6,959 bases of DNA from Chloroflexota bacterium (GCA_023489135.1 JAMDCE010000686.1:1-6959); one strand, 5' to 3'; shown: positions 1-6,007, counted from the first letter of the stretch. The notes: generated by a model not told the origin, from the sequence alone. Program-made: numbers and translations.

Positions 1-774
1 GACTATGTTCGTCAACACCTGCTGAGCGTAATTGATCTCATCAGCAGTCATATGCCCCAGGTGATCTCCAGGAGTCTGTCCGGCCAACATGTCGAACTCC
101 GGGTCGAGCGCAAGGTGCACGTGAGGTTGCGACAGCACGGAAATCCAGGGAGCGAGCTCCTCCTGCACGGTGCTGTGCCCAACCTGGATATCTATGAACA
201 TGAGCATGCCGTTTTGCGCCGCGAGGTCCGCGTATTCCTGGACCAGCGATTCAGGCATCCGCGCCCTCCATTTGCCATCCGAGCCGGGGCTGCCCTGAGC
301 CACTGTGACAATGAAGTGGATCGCCGGCTGAACGGGTTTATCGCTCAGCGCCGCGTACATAGATGCCCGCCGCTGCAAAGCGTCGACTAGTTCTTGCTGA
401 CTCAGGGCACCCAGGATGCCCATCCTGGCATCATAGGGATTGCCATAATAGGTTAGCAGACGACGATTGGCCAGGATCGAGCCCGGCCCCGGATTTGGTG
501 TCGGCAGCACCCGTTCGGCTACCGACCTGTTGGGAGCAGCACTTGGAATCTGCAGGGTCTTTCCAGCGAAGATCAAGTCCGGATTTGCTATGTTATTGGC
601 GGCTGCAATTGCCTCTACGCTTGACGAGAATCTGGCTGCAATACTGGACAGCGAATCTCCTGACTGCACCACGTAGGTCGATTCGGCACGTACTGTTGCA
701 GGTAAGAAGCTGAGAAGCGCTAGCAGTAAAGCGGCAAGGCCAAAAGCCAGTCGCGGCGACTTTTTGCCGACCAC
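1..774 (-). CDS. Secreted LysM-domain protein with a C-terminal glycosidase-like domain (partial)
   Basis: This gene runs off the left edge, so only its first 258 residues are visible. Residues 1-30 form a typical signal peptide: a KKSPR basic start, a hydrophobic stretch, then a VRA cleavage site. Residues 34-76 are one LysM domain (YVVQSGDSLSSIA...NPDLIFAGKTLQIP), a fold that binds N-acetylglucosamine-containing glycans such as peptidoglycan. A Pro-rich linker (about 78-98) leads into a second domain starting at LLTYYGNPYDARMGILG. Its alternating strand-like segments (HFIVTVA, MLMFIDIQ, VHLALDPEF) suggest a (beta/alpha)-barrel like glycoside hydrolases; D195, D224 and E226 lie at strand ends and are candidate active-site residues, which is inference. 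The start is GTG at 774 because GGAGG at 785-781 lies six bases upstream; the in-frame GTG at 780 directly abuts that sequence. The gene is transcribed divergently from the glycosyltransferase. The protein probably acts in the cell wall; its substrate is unknown. Confidence 0.85.
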   Translation of the reverse strand, partial: MVGKKSPRLAFGLAALLLALLSFLPATVRAESTYVVQSGDSLSSIAARFSSSVEAIAAANNIANPDLIFAGKTLQIPSAAPNRSVAERVLPTPNPGPGSILANRRLLTYYGNPYDARMGILGALSQQELVDALQRRASMYAALSDKPVQPAIHFIVTVAQGSPGSDGKWRARMPESLVQEYADLAAQNGMLMFIDIQVGHSTVQEELAPWISVLSQPHVHLALDPEFDMLAGQTPGDHLGHMTADEINYAQQVLTNIV

Positions 775-780
775 GTTCAC

Positions 781-785
781 CCTCC
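781..785 (-). promoter_or_regulatory. Ribosome binding site deciding the LysM gene start
   Basis: On the minus strand GGAGG is followed six bases later by GTG at 774. The alternative in-frame GTG at 780 would have zero spacing, so this site favours the shorter protein, beginning V-G-K-K. Confidence 0.7.
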
Positions 786-811
786 ACTACACTATGCCTT
801 GGTCATAGCGT

Positions 812-825
812 TTGTCTCCAGACAA
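812..825. promoter_or_regulatory. Inverted repeat TTGTCT-CC-AGACAA, possible operator
   Basis: Two perfect six-base half-sites separated by two bases lie 38 bases upstream of the LysM gene start, where a dimeric regulator would meet the promoter. No clear -35/-10 pair could be assigned around it on the minus strand, so the operator role is inference. As RNA the two-base spacer would make a poor hairpin, which favours a DNA-level role if it is functional at all. Confidence 0.3.
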
Positions 826-848
826 TCCGGCACCATCTTCGGAGCTTG

Positions 849-862
849 CTCGGCTGGCCGAG
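849..862. promoter_or_regulatory. Inverted repeat CTCGGC-TG-GCCGAG, possible second operator
   Basis: A second 6-2-6 perfect inverted repeat lies 23 bases beyond the first, between the divergent LysM and glycosyltransferase genes. It has the same geometry but a different half-site sequence. The function is unknown; it may be chance or part of a regulator-binding region for the LysM gene. Confidence 0.22.
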
Positions 863-1170
863 ACGCGAGGTCCCCGCTTCCCTTACAGCCATAGCCATAG
901 CACGCAACCTGGCATAACCGACTGTGCCGGACTACTCAACAAGTGATGAGCAAGAAATGTTCCAGTGGCGACCACAAAGGATTGGTCACAGGCCCCAAGA
1001 TCATCATTTGTCCACATCCAACGCGCTGCGCTTGCCCACGGTCCGGCAAACCCGGCAGAATGGCAAGCAGGTAGAGAGGGCAAACGGGGCAACAGACCTC
1101 ATCCGTCGGGGAACGATTATTGCAGGGATAGGGAGGCAGAAAGCCTACGGCAGGTAGCCGTGCAGGGAAT

Positions 1171-1191
1171 CGCCGATGTGTGGCATCGGCG
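1171..1191. other. Perfect 8-bp hairpin with five-base loop
   Basis: CGCCGATG and CATCGGCG flank the loop TGTGG. This is the tightest hairpin of the intergenic region. It is not followed by a run of T on either strand, so it does not look like an intrinsic terminator. Confidence 0.5.
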
Positions 1192-1418
1192 TAGCCCGCG
1201 AACGTCGAGGGTTTGAGAAGATGAGCCTGACTATCTCCAAATCACTGCCGCCCGAGAGGACCGTATCCCTGTCGTGTGGCGGCAGACACGGTGAAAGAGC
1301 CGTGCTCTCTTCACGCCATGCGGGCACACTTGATGGTTCCGAAGCACAGGCCGCTTTCGTGCCAGCGTGGCCTGGGTGTCCCCGAATGGGTACACAGCGG
1401 CATGGAATGCGACGAGGT

Positions 1419-1425
1419 AGGTGAG
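1419..1425 (+). promoter_or_regulatory. Ribosome binding site for the glycosyltransferase start at 1432
   Basis: AGGTGAG ends six bases before ATG 1432. The open frame extends upstream to a GTG at 1276, but the translation of 1276-1431 is low in hydrophobic residues, unlike the rest of the protein, and coincides with several RNA hairpins. This site is therefore taken as the start. Confidence 0.5.
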
Positions 1426-1431
1426 TTGCAG

Positions 1432-4158
1432 ATGGCCGGGCGTGACAGTGGAGGACATGAAGGGGTCGCCCTAGACCGACGGGGCAGGCACCATTTCACG
1501 TCACACACAAGGGCAGCGCTCGGGCCTCACCTACCACTACTGGCGTCTGGCATCGCCATTGAGATACTGCTGTTAGTAATGTACTCAGCGGCCTCCAGAT
1601 TGAACTGGTATCCATCGCGTCTGGGCCCTCCGGCAGAATGGTTGGATCAGCACTTCTATCCATTGATCGCGCCCCTCCTTTCGGTTCCATTCGGTCCGCC
1701 AGGAATGGTGCCAATTCTAGTCTTCTTCGTGACGCTGGCAATTATGTTCGGCATCTACATCCTGGCGATGCATTACGCTCAGTTGAGAGGCGCGGGGAAT
1801 CGAACGTCCTTCTGCATTGTTCTTGGCATTTCAGTCCTCTTCATGGCCTCCCTGCTGCTGCAGCCGTACATATCGTCCCAGGATATCTTCAGTTACGCCT
1901 TCTACGCCCACATATCCGGTCTTTACGGTAGCAACCCGTACGTCGCCGTGCCCCGTGATTTTCCTTTCGACCCGTTATTTGGCGCGATCTTCTGGAAGGA
2001 TCAGCCTTCGAATTACGGCCCTCTCTGGACCTACATCACCACGTTTATCACCCTGTTCACGGGCACCAACACAGCCTTGACCCTGGTGGGCATCAAGCTG
2101 GTGGTCATACTGTTCGCGCTCGCCGGGGTTCCACTCATCTGGCAAATCCTCGGCCAGATATCACCCAACATGAGGCTCGCGGGCACCGTCCTTTACGCCT
2201 GGAACCCCTTGCTGATTCTGGAGACCGCGGGATCGGGACACAACGATAGCGTTGTCGGGTTCTTCGTTCTGCTAAGCCTGTTCCTCTACGGCCGCAAAGC
2301 AAAGCTGGGCGGAATTGCCGCGCTTATTCTATCCGTCCTCACGAAATACGTGACGGCGGTGCTGCTCCCGCTCTATTTGCTCCTCTGGTTGCGGGAATGC
2401 ACTGGTATAAGAGACCGACTGATTGCCCTGTGCAAGTTCGGCGCAGTGACCGTTGGGCTTCTCACCATCGCGTATATTCCCGTGTACCGTGGAGCAGCAA
2501 CCTTCCAGATAGCTAGTTTTGGGACAAATCCGTCGAACTACATCAATTCTCCGCTCGAATTGGTGTTCCGCGAGATTCGCGTTGTGCTAGGAGACTCGCG
2601 GGAGGCAGCCAGCTTGCCCTTGAGATATAGAGCCTGGTGGGTAACGACAAACAGAGCGACGGCTTTGTGGTCACGACCCGATGCCTCCAATTCTACCACT
2701 GTTATCCTGCCAACATCCTCTTCATTGATGGTTGTCGCTCCCAGGCAGGGACCATGGCTTCACGTCTACGCGCCCGGACTGGATCAGTTTGGCTACGTTA
2801 GAGAGGCAGCGACCGCACCAGCACCCGCTCCGAGTTTCGCGAGTGACGCAGGTGCTGCCAGCATCCTGGCGCAGACGTCAAGTAGCGGAACCAACTTCGA
2901 GCGAGCGAACCTCATTCTTCGTGTGACCAGTAGCGCTTTGTTTCTTCTCCTGCTACTACTACTGGCAAGAAGGACAACGACATACAGCAGCCTGATTTAC
3001 TCTTCGGCAGCTGCCCTGTTCGCCTCCTACTGGCTTCTCCAGACCTGGTTCTGGCCATGGTATCTGGTATGGGCTCTTCCTTTGGCGGCTCTCGTTCCTC
3101 ATACGAGAGTCACGGCACTCATGGTCGCATTCAGCCTTACTACTCTCGGATTGCACGCTCAGCTGGACATCCCGCTTGTACCATATATGGATGCCGCGTA
3201 CGAGTATCGTTCTCTGGCCATATTTGGCATACCAGTGATACTCGTGGCTGCCTGGCTGGCCATCTCTCGTCTCCACGGCCGAAGCACTCGCCCTGTGGGT
3301 TCGAAGTCGCGCACCCGCCTGAAGATTGCCGCAGGCACTTTGGCTACGCTGGCCGTCGTTCTCCTGGTAGGATTCGTGGGCATTAAGGCACAGGCTCAGA
3401 GCAAAGCCGAGATAGCGGAGATATCGGAGGAGGAGTTTTCGGAGCAATCTCTAGACTGGGTCGATCACTACTGGGCGGGCATGCAGCACTTTAACAACAA
3501 TCAGTATCAGGAAGCTATCCAAAGCCTGAGCCGTGCCATCGAGGAACAGCCCGATTATATGGATGCCTACCGGATAAGATTTCTGGCCTATCTGCACACA
3601 GGAAGAATTGATGAGGCCATTGAGGATATGTCGAGAATCCTAGCTGCTGAAGGCGACGACCTGGATCTGCTGCTGGCACGAGGAAGCGCCTATCGGCAAA
3701 TCCAGAGTTCTGGATTGGCACTGAAAGACTTCGCCCACGCCATCAGCCTGGACCCTCCTGACCCTCGGGCTTACAGGTCTAGGGCCGAGACGTACCACGA
3801 ACTCGGGCTCATCAACGAAGCCATTGCCAGCGAGCAGCAAGCCTTAGCAATTTCCCCTTACTCGGCCGTCCTCTATCGCGAACTGGCAGGAATGCACGCA
3901 ACGCTCGGCCACTTCCAGGAAGCGCTGTCACTCTACAACACCGCCATTTGGCTGGACAAGTACGACGCCGAATCCTACGTCGGCCGCGCATCAATCCTTC
4001 GAATCCTCGGTCGAGGCGAGGAGACCATACCCGATCTTCGCGAAGTCCTTGCTCTGTCAAATGACGAGGACGTACGAACCTGGGCTCGCCGGACAATTGC
4101 CGCAGTATCAGGCGCCGACGCCAATAAGGCAGAGAATGACCTTCGACTAGGTCCTTGA
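1432..4158 (+). CDS. MptB-like GT-C mannosyltransferase with inserted SH3-like domain and C-terminal TPR array
   Basis: The protein has 908 residues and about 13 membrane segments. The GT-C core resembles the polyprenol-phosphate-mannose-dependent alpha-1,6-mannosyltransferases (MptA/MptB) and GT87. Visible marks are SSQDIFSYAFYAHI with the probable catalytic D151, G-S-N-P-Y ending at Y170, D180, Y195-G-P-L-W, W257-N-P-L-L-I-L-E with G-H-N-D at 269-272, and W-F-W-P-W-Y near 539-544. By family analogy it would move a sugar from a lipid phosphate donor onto an envelope glycan at the outer membrane face; sugar and acceptor are not determinable. Residues about 404-460 (TTNRATALW...FGYVREA) look like an SH3-type beta domain inserted in the core, followed by an Ala/Pro/Ser linker. 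After the last membrane segment (about 630-655), residues 676-893 are six or so TPR helical pairs. Family members are usually about 400-550 residues without these additions. The in-frame GTG at 1276 would give 960 residues and is less likely. The next gene starts 100 bases downstream. Confidence 0.8.
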   Translation: MAGRDSGGHEGVALDRRGRHHFTSHTRAALGPHLPLLASGIAIEILLLVMYSAASRLNWYPSRLGPPAEWLDQHFYPLIAPLLSVPFGPPGMVPILVFFVTLAIMFGIYILAMHYAQLRGAGNRTSFCIVLGISVLFMASLLLQPYISSQDIFSYAFYAHISGLYGSNPYVAVPRDFPFDPLFGAIFWKDQPSNYGPLWTYITTFITLFTGTNTALTLVGIKLVVILFALAGVPLIWQILGQISPNMRLAGTVLYAWNPLLILETAGSGHNDSVVGFFVLLSLFLYGRKAKLGGIAALILSVLTKYVTAVLLPLYLLLWLRECTGIRDRLIALCKFGAVTVGLLTIAYIPVYRGAATFQIASFGTNPSNYINSPLELVFREIRVVLGDSREAASLPLRYRAWWVTTNRATALWSRPDASNSTTVILPTSSSLMVVAPRQGPWLHVYAPGLDQFGYVREAATAPAPAPSFASDAGAASILAQTSSSGTNFERANLILRVTSSALFLLLLLLLARRTTTYSSLIYSSAAALFASYWLLQTWFWPWYLVWALPLAALVPHTRVTALMVAFSLTTLGLHAQLDIPLVPYMDAAYEYRSLAIFGIPVILVAAWLAISRLHGRSTRPVGSKSRTRLKIAAGTLATLAVVLLVGFVGIKAQAQSKAEIAEISEEEFSEQSLDWVDHYWAGMQHFNNNQYQEAIQSLSRAIEEQPDYMDAYRIRFLAYLHTGRIDEAIEDMSRILAAEGDDLDLLLARGSAYRQIQSSGLALKDFAHAISLDPPDPRAYRSRAETYHELGLINEAIASEQQALAISPYSAVLYRELAGMHATLGHFQEALSLYNTAIWLDKYDAESYVGRASILRILGRGEETIPDLREVLALSNDEDVRTWARRTIAAVSGADANKAENDLRLGP

Positions 4159-4184
4159 CCCACAACCCTCGGGTAAGCTAAAAT
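4155..4184 (+). promoter_or_regulatory. Sigma70-type promoter of the toroid gene
   Basis: TTGACC at 4155-4160 and TAAAAT at 4179-4184 are 18 bases apart, each matching five of six consensus positions. The -35 box overlaps the TGA stop of the glycosyltransferase. Transcription would begin near 4191, giving a leader of about 68 bases. The same TTGACC-N18-GCTAnnAT layout recurs upstream of the amidase gene, which strengthens both calls. Confidence 0.65.
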
Positions 4185-4247
4185 ACGCGAGATCCCAGCA
4201 CAAGCAGTACCTTCAGGCTAGTTGTCGTCGGCGTATCGAGGCGTGGT

Positions 4248-4254
4248 GAGGAGG
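4248..4254 (+). promoter_or_regulatory. Ribosome binding site GAGGAGG for the toroid gene
   Basis: A strong anti-16S match lies four bases before GTG 4259. The spacing is slightly short but acceptable, and no in-frame start further down has a comparable site. Confidence 0.6.
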
Positions 4255-4258
4255 CGGT

Positions 4259-5653
4259 GTGGGTGCAGCACCGAACTGCGAGCAACACCCGGAGCAGGGA
4301 CCTCGTGCGCCAGCTGCCAGGCCAACTGGCGCCTGGCAGTGGCTACTCTCCACATGTATTGGGACTACCCGGCAGCCCGTGTTTTTCCTGGTGGCGGCTT
4401 TTCTCGTAGGCAGCTTCTCCTTCACGCGCTACGTGGTATCCCCACTCCAGACAGGTGTGTATCAGATTGATCGACCACAAACCACAGACTTCATCGGCAA
4501 AGCCACCACGCCCCTGTACTCCGTCGCCTCTCTAGAGTTCTCCAAGATGCCGAATCAGGTGGCGGTCGAAAAGGCTGTGCGATTCATACTTCATCTTCAG
4601 CCAGAGGGAAGCTACATTCTTACAAGCGAAAACAGCGACGACATAGTCCATATGGACGTGGCACACTCCGCAATCGCGCTCTCCAAGGTCGGTCACGTCA
4701 AGGAAGCCAAGAAGGCTATGGATTGGCTTCTCGCCCACATGACCACGCCGAACAGTCCTGATCGTAGGAGGACTGTGACTATAGACAAAACGTCACGATC
4801 CGTGGACTACGCTGGGAGTTGGTACGATCACTTTCGACGAAATGGAGAGCCGCGTCGGGATCTCACGCGGGGTCGAGGCGAAGGTGTCGGCATGGCGCTT
4901 ATTGCCGTCTACGCGGTGTACCAGGAGGACCCAGCGTATTTGCGTCACTCCATAGATGGGACCATGGTAATCGATGACGTCGCTATGGCTGTGCACTATC
5001 TTACGAGTGACGTGGTTCAGCGAGATGATGGCCGCTTCAATCATAGACCCGATTACCAGGTCTCTTTCAACGAAGAGGGCACTCGGATGGTGCTTGGGCT
5101 GCGACTGGCCAGCGATATGCTCAGGGCAACCGCGCGTGTGGAGGACGCAGACCTTGCAGCAGAACACGCGGCAAAAGGGCTGGCTGCCCTGCAAAACGGA
5201 AACGACATCAACCAGGGGATGGCTTTCGACTACTACGCCCTGAGCATCTGGGGCCTCGCAACCCCGGAACAAGCGCGCGAGGAGTTCGTCAGTCTCAAGG
5301 ATGCGCACCTCGTCTCCCCGGACGGCGTGCGGAACTGGGACTGGCAGTTGAACACGGCCAAATCCCTCTGGAGCCGGTTGCGCTGGTGGGCGACGTCCCA
5401 ATCGATCGCCCCTGCTCAGACGTTCGATTGGGCCATAGCCAATGTCACTATCGGCAACATTGAGGAGGCCCGAAGGGTAGAACAGCGCTGGCTGCCGCTG
5501 CAGAGAGCCGATGGAGGTTTCTCCGGTGTATACCTTCCCGGCCTCAGGGTCGGTCTCGGCGACCCCACTTCCTACACGGCCGCCCGATTCATCCTGCTGG
5601 AACGGCTCTTGGCCAACGCTTCAGCCCTGGAACGGTCCGTAGTGACCCAGTGA
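4259..5653 (+). CDS. Membrane-anchored protein with a predicted alpha/alpha-toroid (glycosidase-like) domain
   Basis: I cannot assign this 464-residue protein to a named family. A Gln/Pro-rich N-terminus of about 38 residues precedes one membrane segment (about 39-60, beginning QPVFFLVAAFLVG), so the rest is probably extracytoplasmic. From about residue 100 the sequence is a succession of amphipathic helices in pairs, as in six-hairpin glycosidases and terpenoid-cyclase toroids. Polar and aromatic clusters typical of a sugar-binding cavity lie between helices: HMDVAHSAIA near 131-140, RGRGEGVGMAL near 204-214, DDGRFNHRPDYQVSFNEE at 256-273, GMAFDYYALSIWG at 320-332, RNWDWQ at 358-363 and QTFDWA at 387-392. 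D133, E208, D257, D265, E272, E273, D324 and D361 are candidate acid residues. It lies 100 bases after the glycosyltransferase with its own promoter, suggesting a role in the same glycan pathway as hydrolase, lyase, epimerase or binding protein. Fold confidence is moderate; activity is unknown. The GTG start is supported by GAGGAGG. Confidence 0.75.
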   Translation: MGAAPNCEQHPEQGPRAPAARPTGAWQWLLSTCIGTTRQPVFFLVAAFLVGSFSFTRYVVSPLQTGVYQIDRPQTTDFIGKATTPLYSVASLEFSKMPNQVAVEKAVRFILHLQPEGSYILTSENSDDIVHMDVAHSAIALSKVGHVKEAKKAMDWLLAHMTTPNSPDRRRTVTIDKTSRSVDYAGSWYDHFRRNGEPRRDLTRGRGEGVGMALIAVYAVYQEDPAYLRHSIDGTMVIDDVAMAVHYLTSDVVQRDDGRFNHRPDYQVSFNEEGTRMVLGLRLASDMLRATARVEDADLAAEHAAKGLAALQNGNDINQGMAFDYYALSIWGLATPEQAREEFVSLKDAHLVSPDGVRNWDWQLNTAKSLWSRLRWWATSQSIAPAQTFDWAIANVTIGNIEEARRVEQRWLPLQRADGGFSGVYLPGLRVGLGDPTSYTAARFILLERLLANASALERSVVTQ

Positions 5654-5792
5654 TGCTGGCTGCCTGCTCACCTAGCCCCATTTGCACATTCTACGCTATT
5701 ATACCAAACGCCCTTGGATACACCCTATATTCCGCCTGGTCGGGTCCCTTCACAGCAAACCTTCCAAGCGAGCAGGTAGTACAAAAGTCCTG
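5654..5792. other. Intergenic spacer without a gene
   Basis: The 139 bases after the toroid gene hold no open frame with coding character and no hairpin followed by T. The segments 5660-5669 and 5770-5779 could pair over 10 bp (one G-U) across 100 bases, which may be chance. An AT-rich patch at 5696-5703 reads TATAAT on the minus strand but lacks a -35 partner. Confidence 0.4.
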
Positions 5793-5822
5793 TTGACCGA
5801 GACGATCCTGCCGTGCTAGGAT
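5793..5822 (+). promoter_or_regulatory. Sigma70-type promoter of the amidase gene
   Basis: TTGACC at 5793-5798 and TAGGAT at 5817-5822 are separated by exactly 18 bases, the same -35 box and spacing as at 4155-4184, and both -10 boxes follow GC. Transcription would start near 5829, leaving an untranslated leader of about 180 bases before the ATG at 6008. Confidence 0.6.
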
Positions 5823-5828
5823 GCGGTA

Positions 5829-6007
5829 TCCTGAGTGCCAATTATGGCCGCAACTCTCGTTAAGCTCGCCTTCATCTCCCCGTCATGCTTGCCTCGTGCA
5901 CGAGCAACCCTTGGGAGTAACACGCCGAGTTGGCACGAGTCCCGGTGCTTCCTGGTTTGCGGGAAGCATCGGGGTCAGGAGCCAGTAACCGCTGTGGTGG
6001 GGTATGG
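5829..6007 (+). promoter_or_regulatory. Long 5' leader of the amidase gene with a 12-bp hairpin
   Basis: Between the inferred transcription start and ATG 6008 the mRNA contains a hairpin, 5941-5952 with 5962-5973: 12 pairs, one of them G-U, around a nine-base loop TGGTTTGCG. It is not followed by a T-run, so it is not an ordinary terminator, and it ends 34 bases before the start codon. I recognise no riboswitch class. A control role at RNA level is inference. A TTG at 5930 keeps the amidase frame open through this hairpin but has no well-spaced ribosome binding site. Confidence 0.4.
5996..6002 (+). promoter_or_regulatory. Ribosome binding site GGTGGGG for the amidase start at 6008
   Basis: A purine-rich GGTGGGG lies five bases before ATG 6008. 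Starting there gives a textbook signal peptide. ATG 6020 is an alternative, but GGAG lies only one base before it, too close to serve. Confidence 0.45.

Larger units (their letters stand above)
939..1431 (+). promoter_or_regulatory. Helix-rich 5' leader, possible structured RNA, upstream of the glycosyltransferase
   Basis: No plausible gene occupies this stretch in any frame. Read as plus-strand RNA it offers these pairings: 939-949 with 1001-1011 (11 bp, one G-U), enclosing 970-974 with 983-987; 1030-1036 with 1062-1068 (7 bp); 1134-1137 with 1143-1146; 1147-1151 with 1157-1161; 1171-1178 with 1184-1191 (8 bp, five-base loop); 1245-1252 with 1278-1285 (8 bp); 1287-1291 with 1300-1304, or the competing 1291-1299 with 1305-1314; 1347-1355 with 1364-1374 (two-base bulge); and 1376-1383 with 1388-1395 (one mismatch). 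A translation start follows at 1432. It matches no riboswitch or ncRNA class I could recognise. No convincing promoter was found, so leader, independent ncRNA and chance pairing all remain possible. Confidence 0.35.

Noticed and set aside
1032..1061. TTGCCC-N18-CAGAAT as a promoter for the glycosyltransferase leader
   Set aside because: Both boxes match only four of six consensus positions and lie inside a predicted helix; too weak to call.
1070..1170. c-di-GMP-I (GEMM) riboswitch, because of GGGCAAAC, AAAGCC and GGTAGCCG
   Set aside because: The pieces are in the wrong spacing: only seven bases separate AAAGCC from GGTAGCCG, leaving no room for the P3 stem, and the first stem-loop with GAAA tetraloop is missing.
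883..1216. Short open frames on both strands in the divergent intergenic region
   Set aside because: The peptides have no recognisable pattern, overlap one another in several frames and coincide with RNA helices; none has a good ribosome binding site that I could see.
1297..1339. Group II intron domain V-like ends (GAGCCGTG ... GGTTCCG)
   Set aside because: The element would be about nine bases too long, lacks the GAAA-capped stem and the matching ACGGTTC arm, and no intron reverse transcriptase is in the window.
1376..1400. T-box antiterminator-like sequence near ATGGGTACAC
   Set aside because: The conserved T-box core GGTGGNACCGCG is not present, and the downstream gene is not an aminoacyl-tRNA synthetase or amino-acid gene.
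2959..3447. 162-residue open frame on the minus strand
   Set aside because: It lies wholly within the membrane core of the glycosyltransferase, has no domain character and no ribosome binding evidence; it is an antisense shadow.
4793..5401. 202-residue open frame on the minus strand
   Set aside because: It is antisense to the toroid gene, whose own frame has a strong ribosome binding site, promoter and structured helix pattern.
5698..5703. TATAAT on the minus strand
   Set aside because: There is no -35-like sequence 16-18 bases upstream on that strand and no minus-strand gene to serve, since it would read antisense into the toroid gene.
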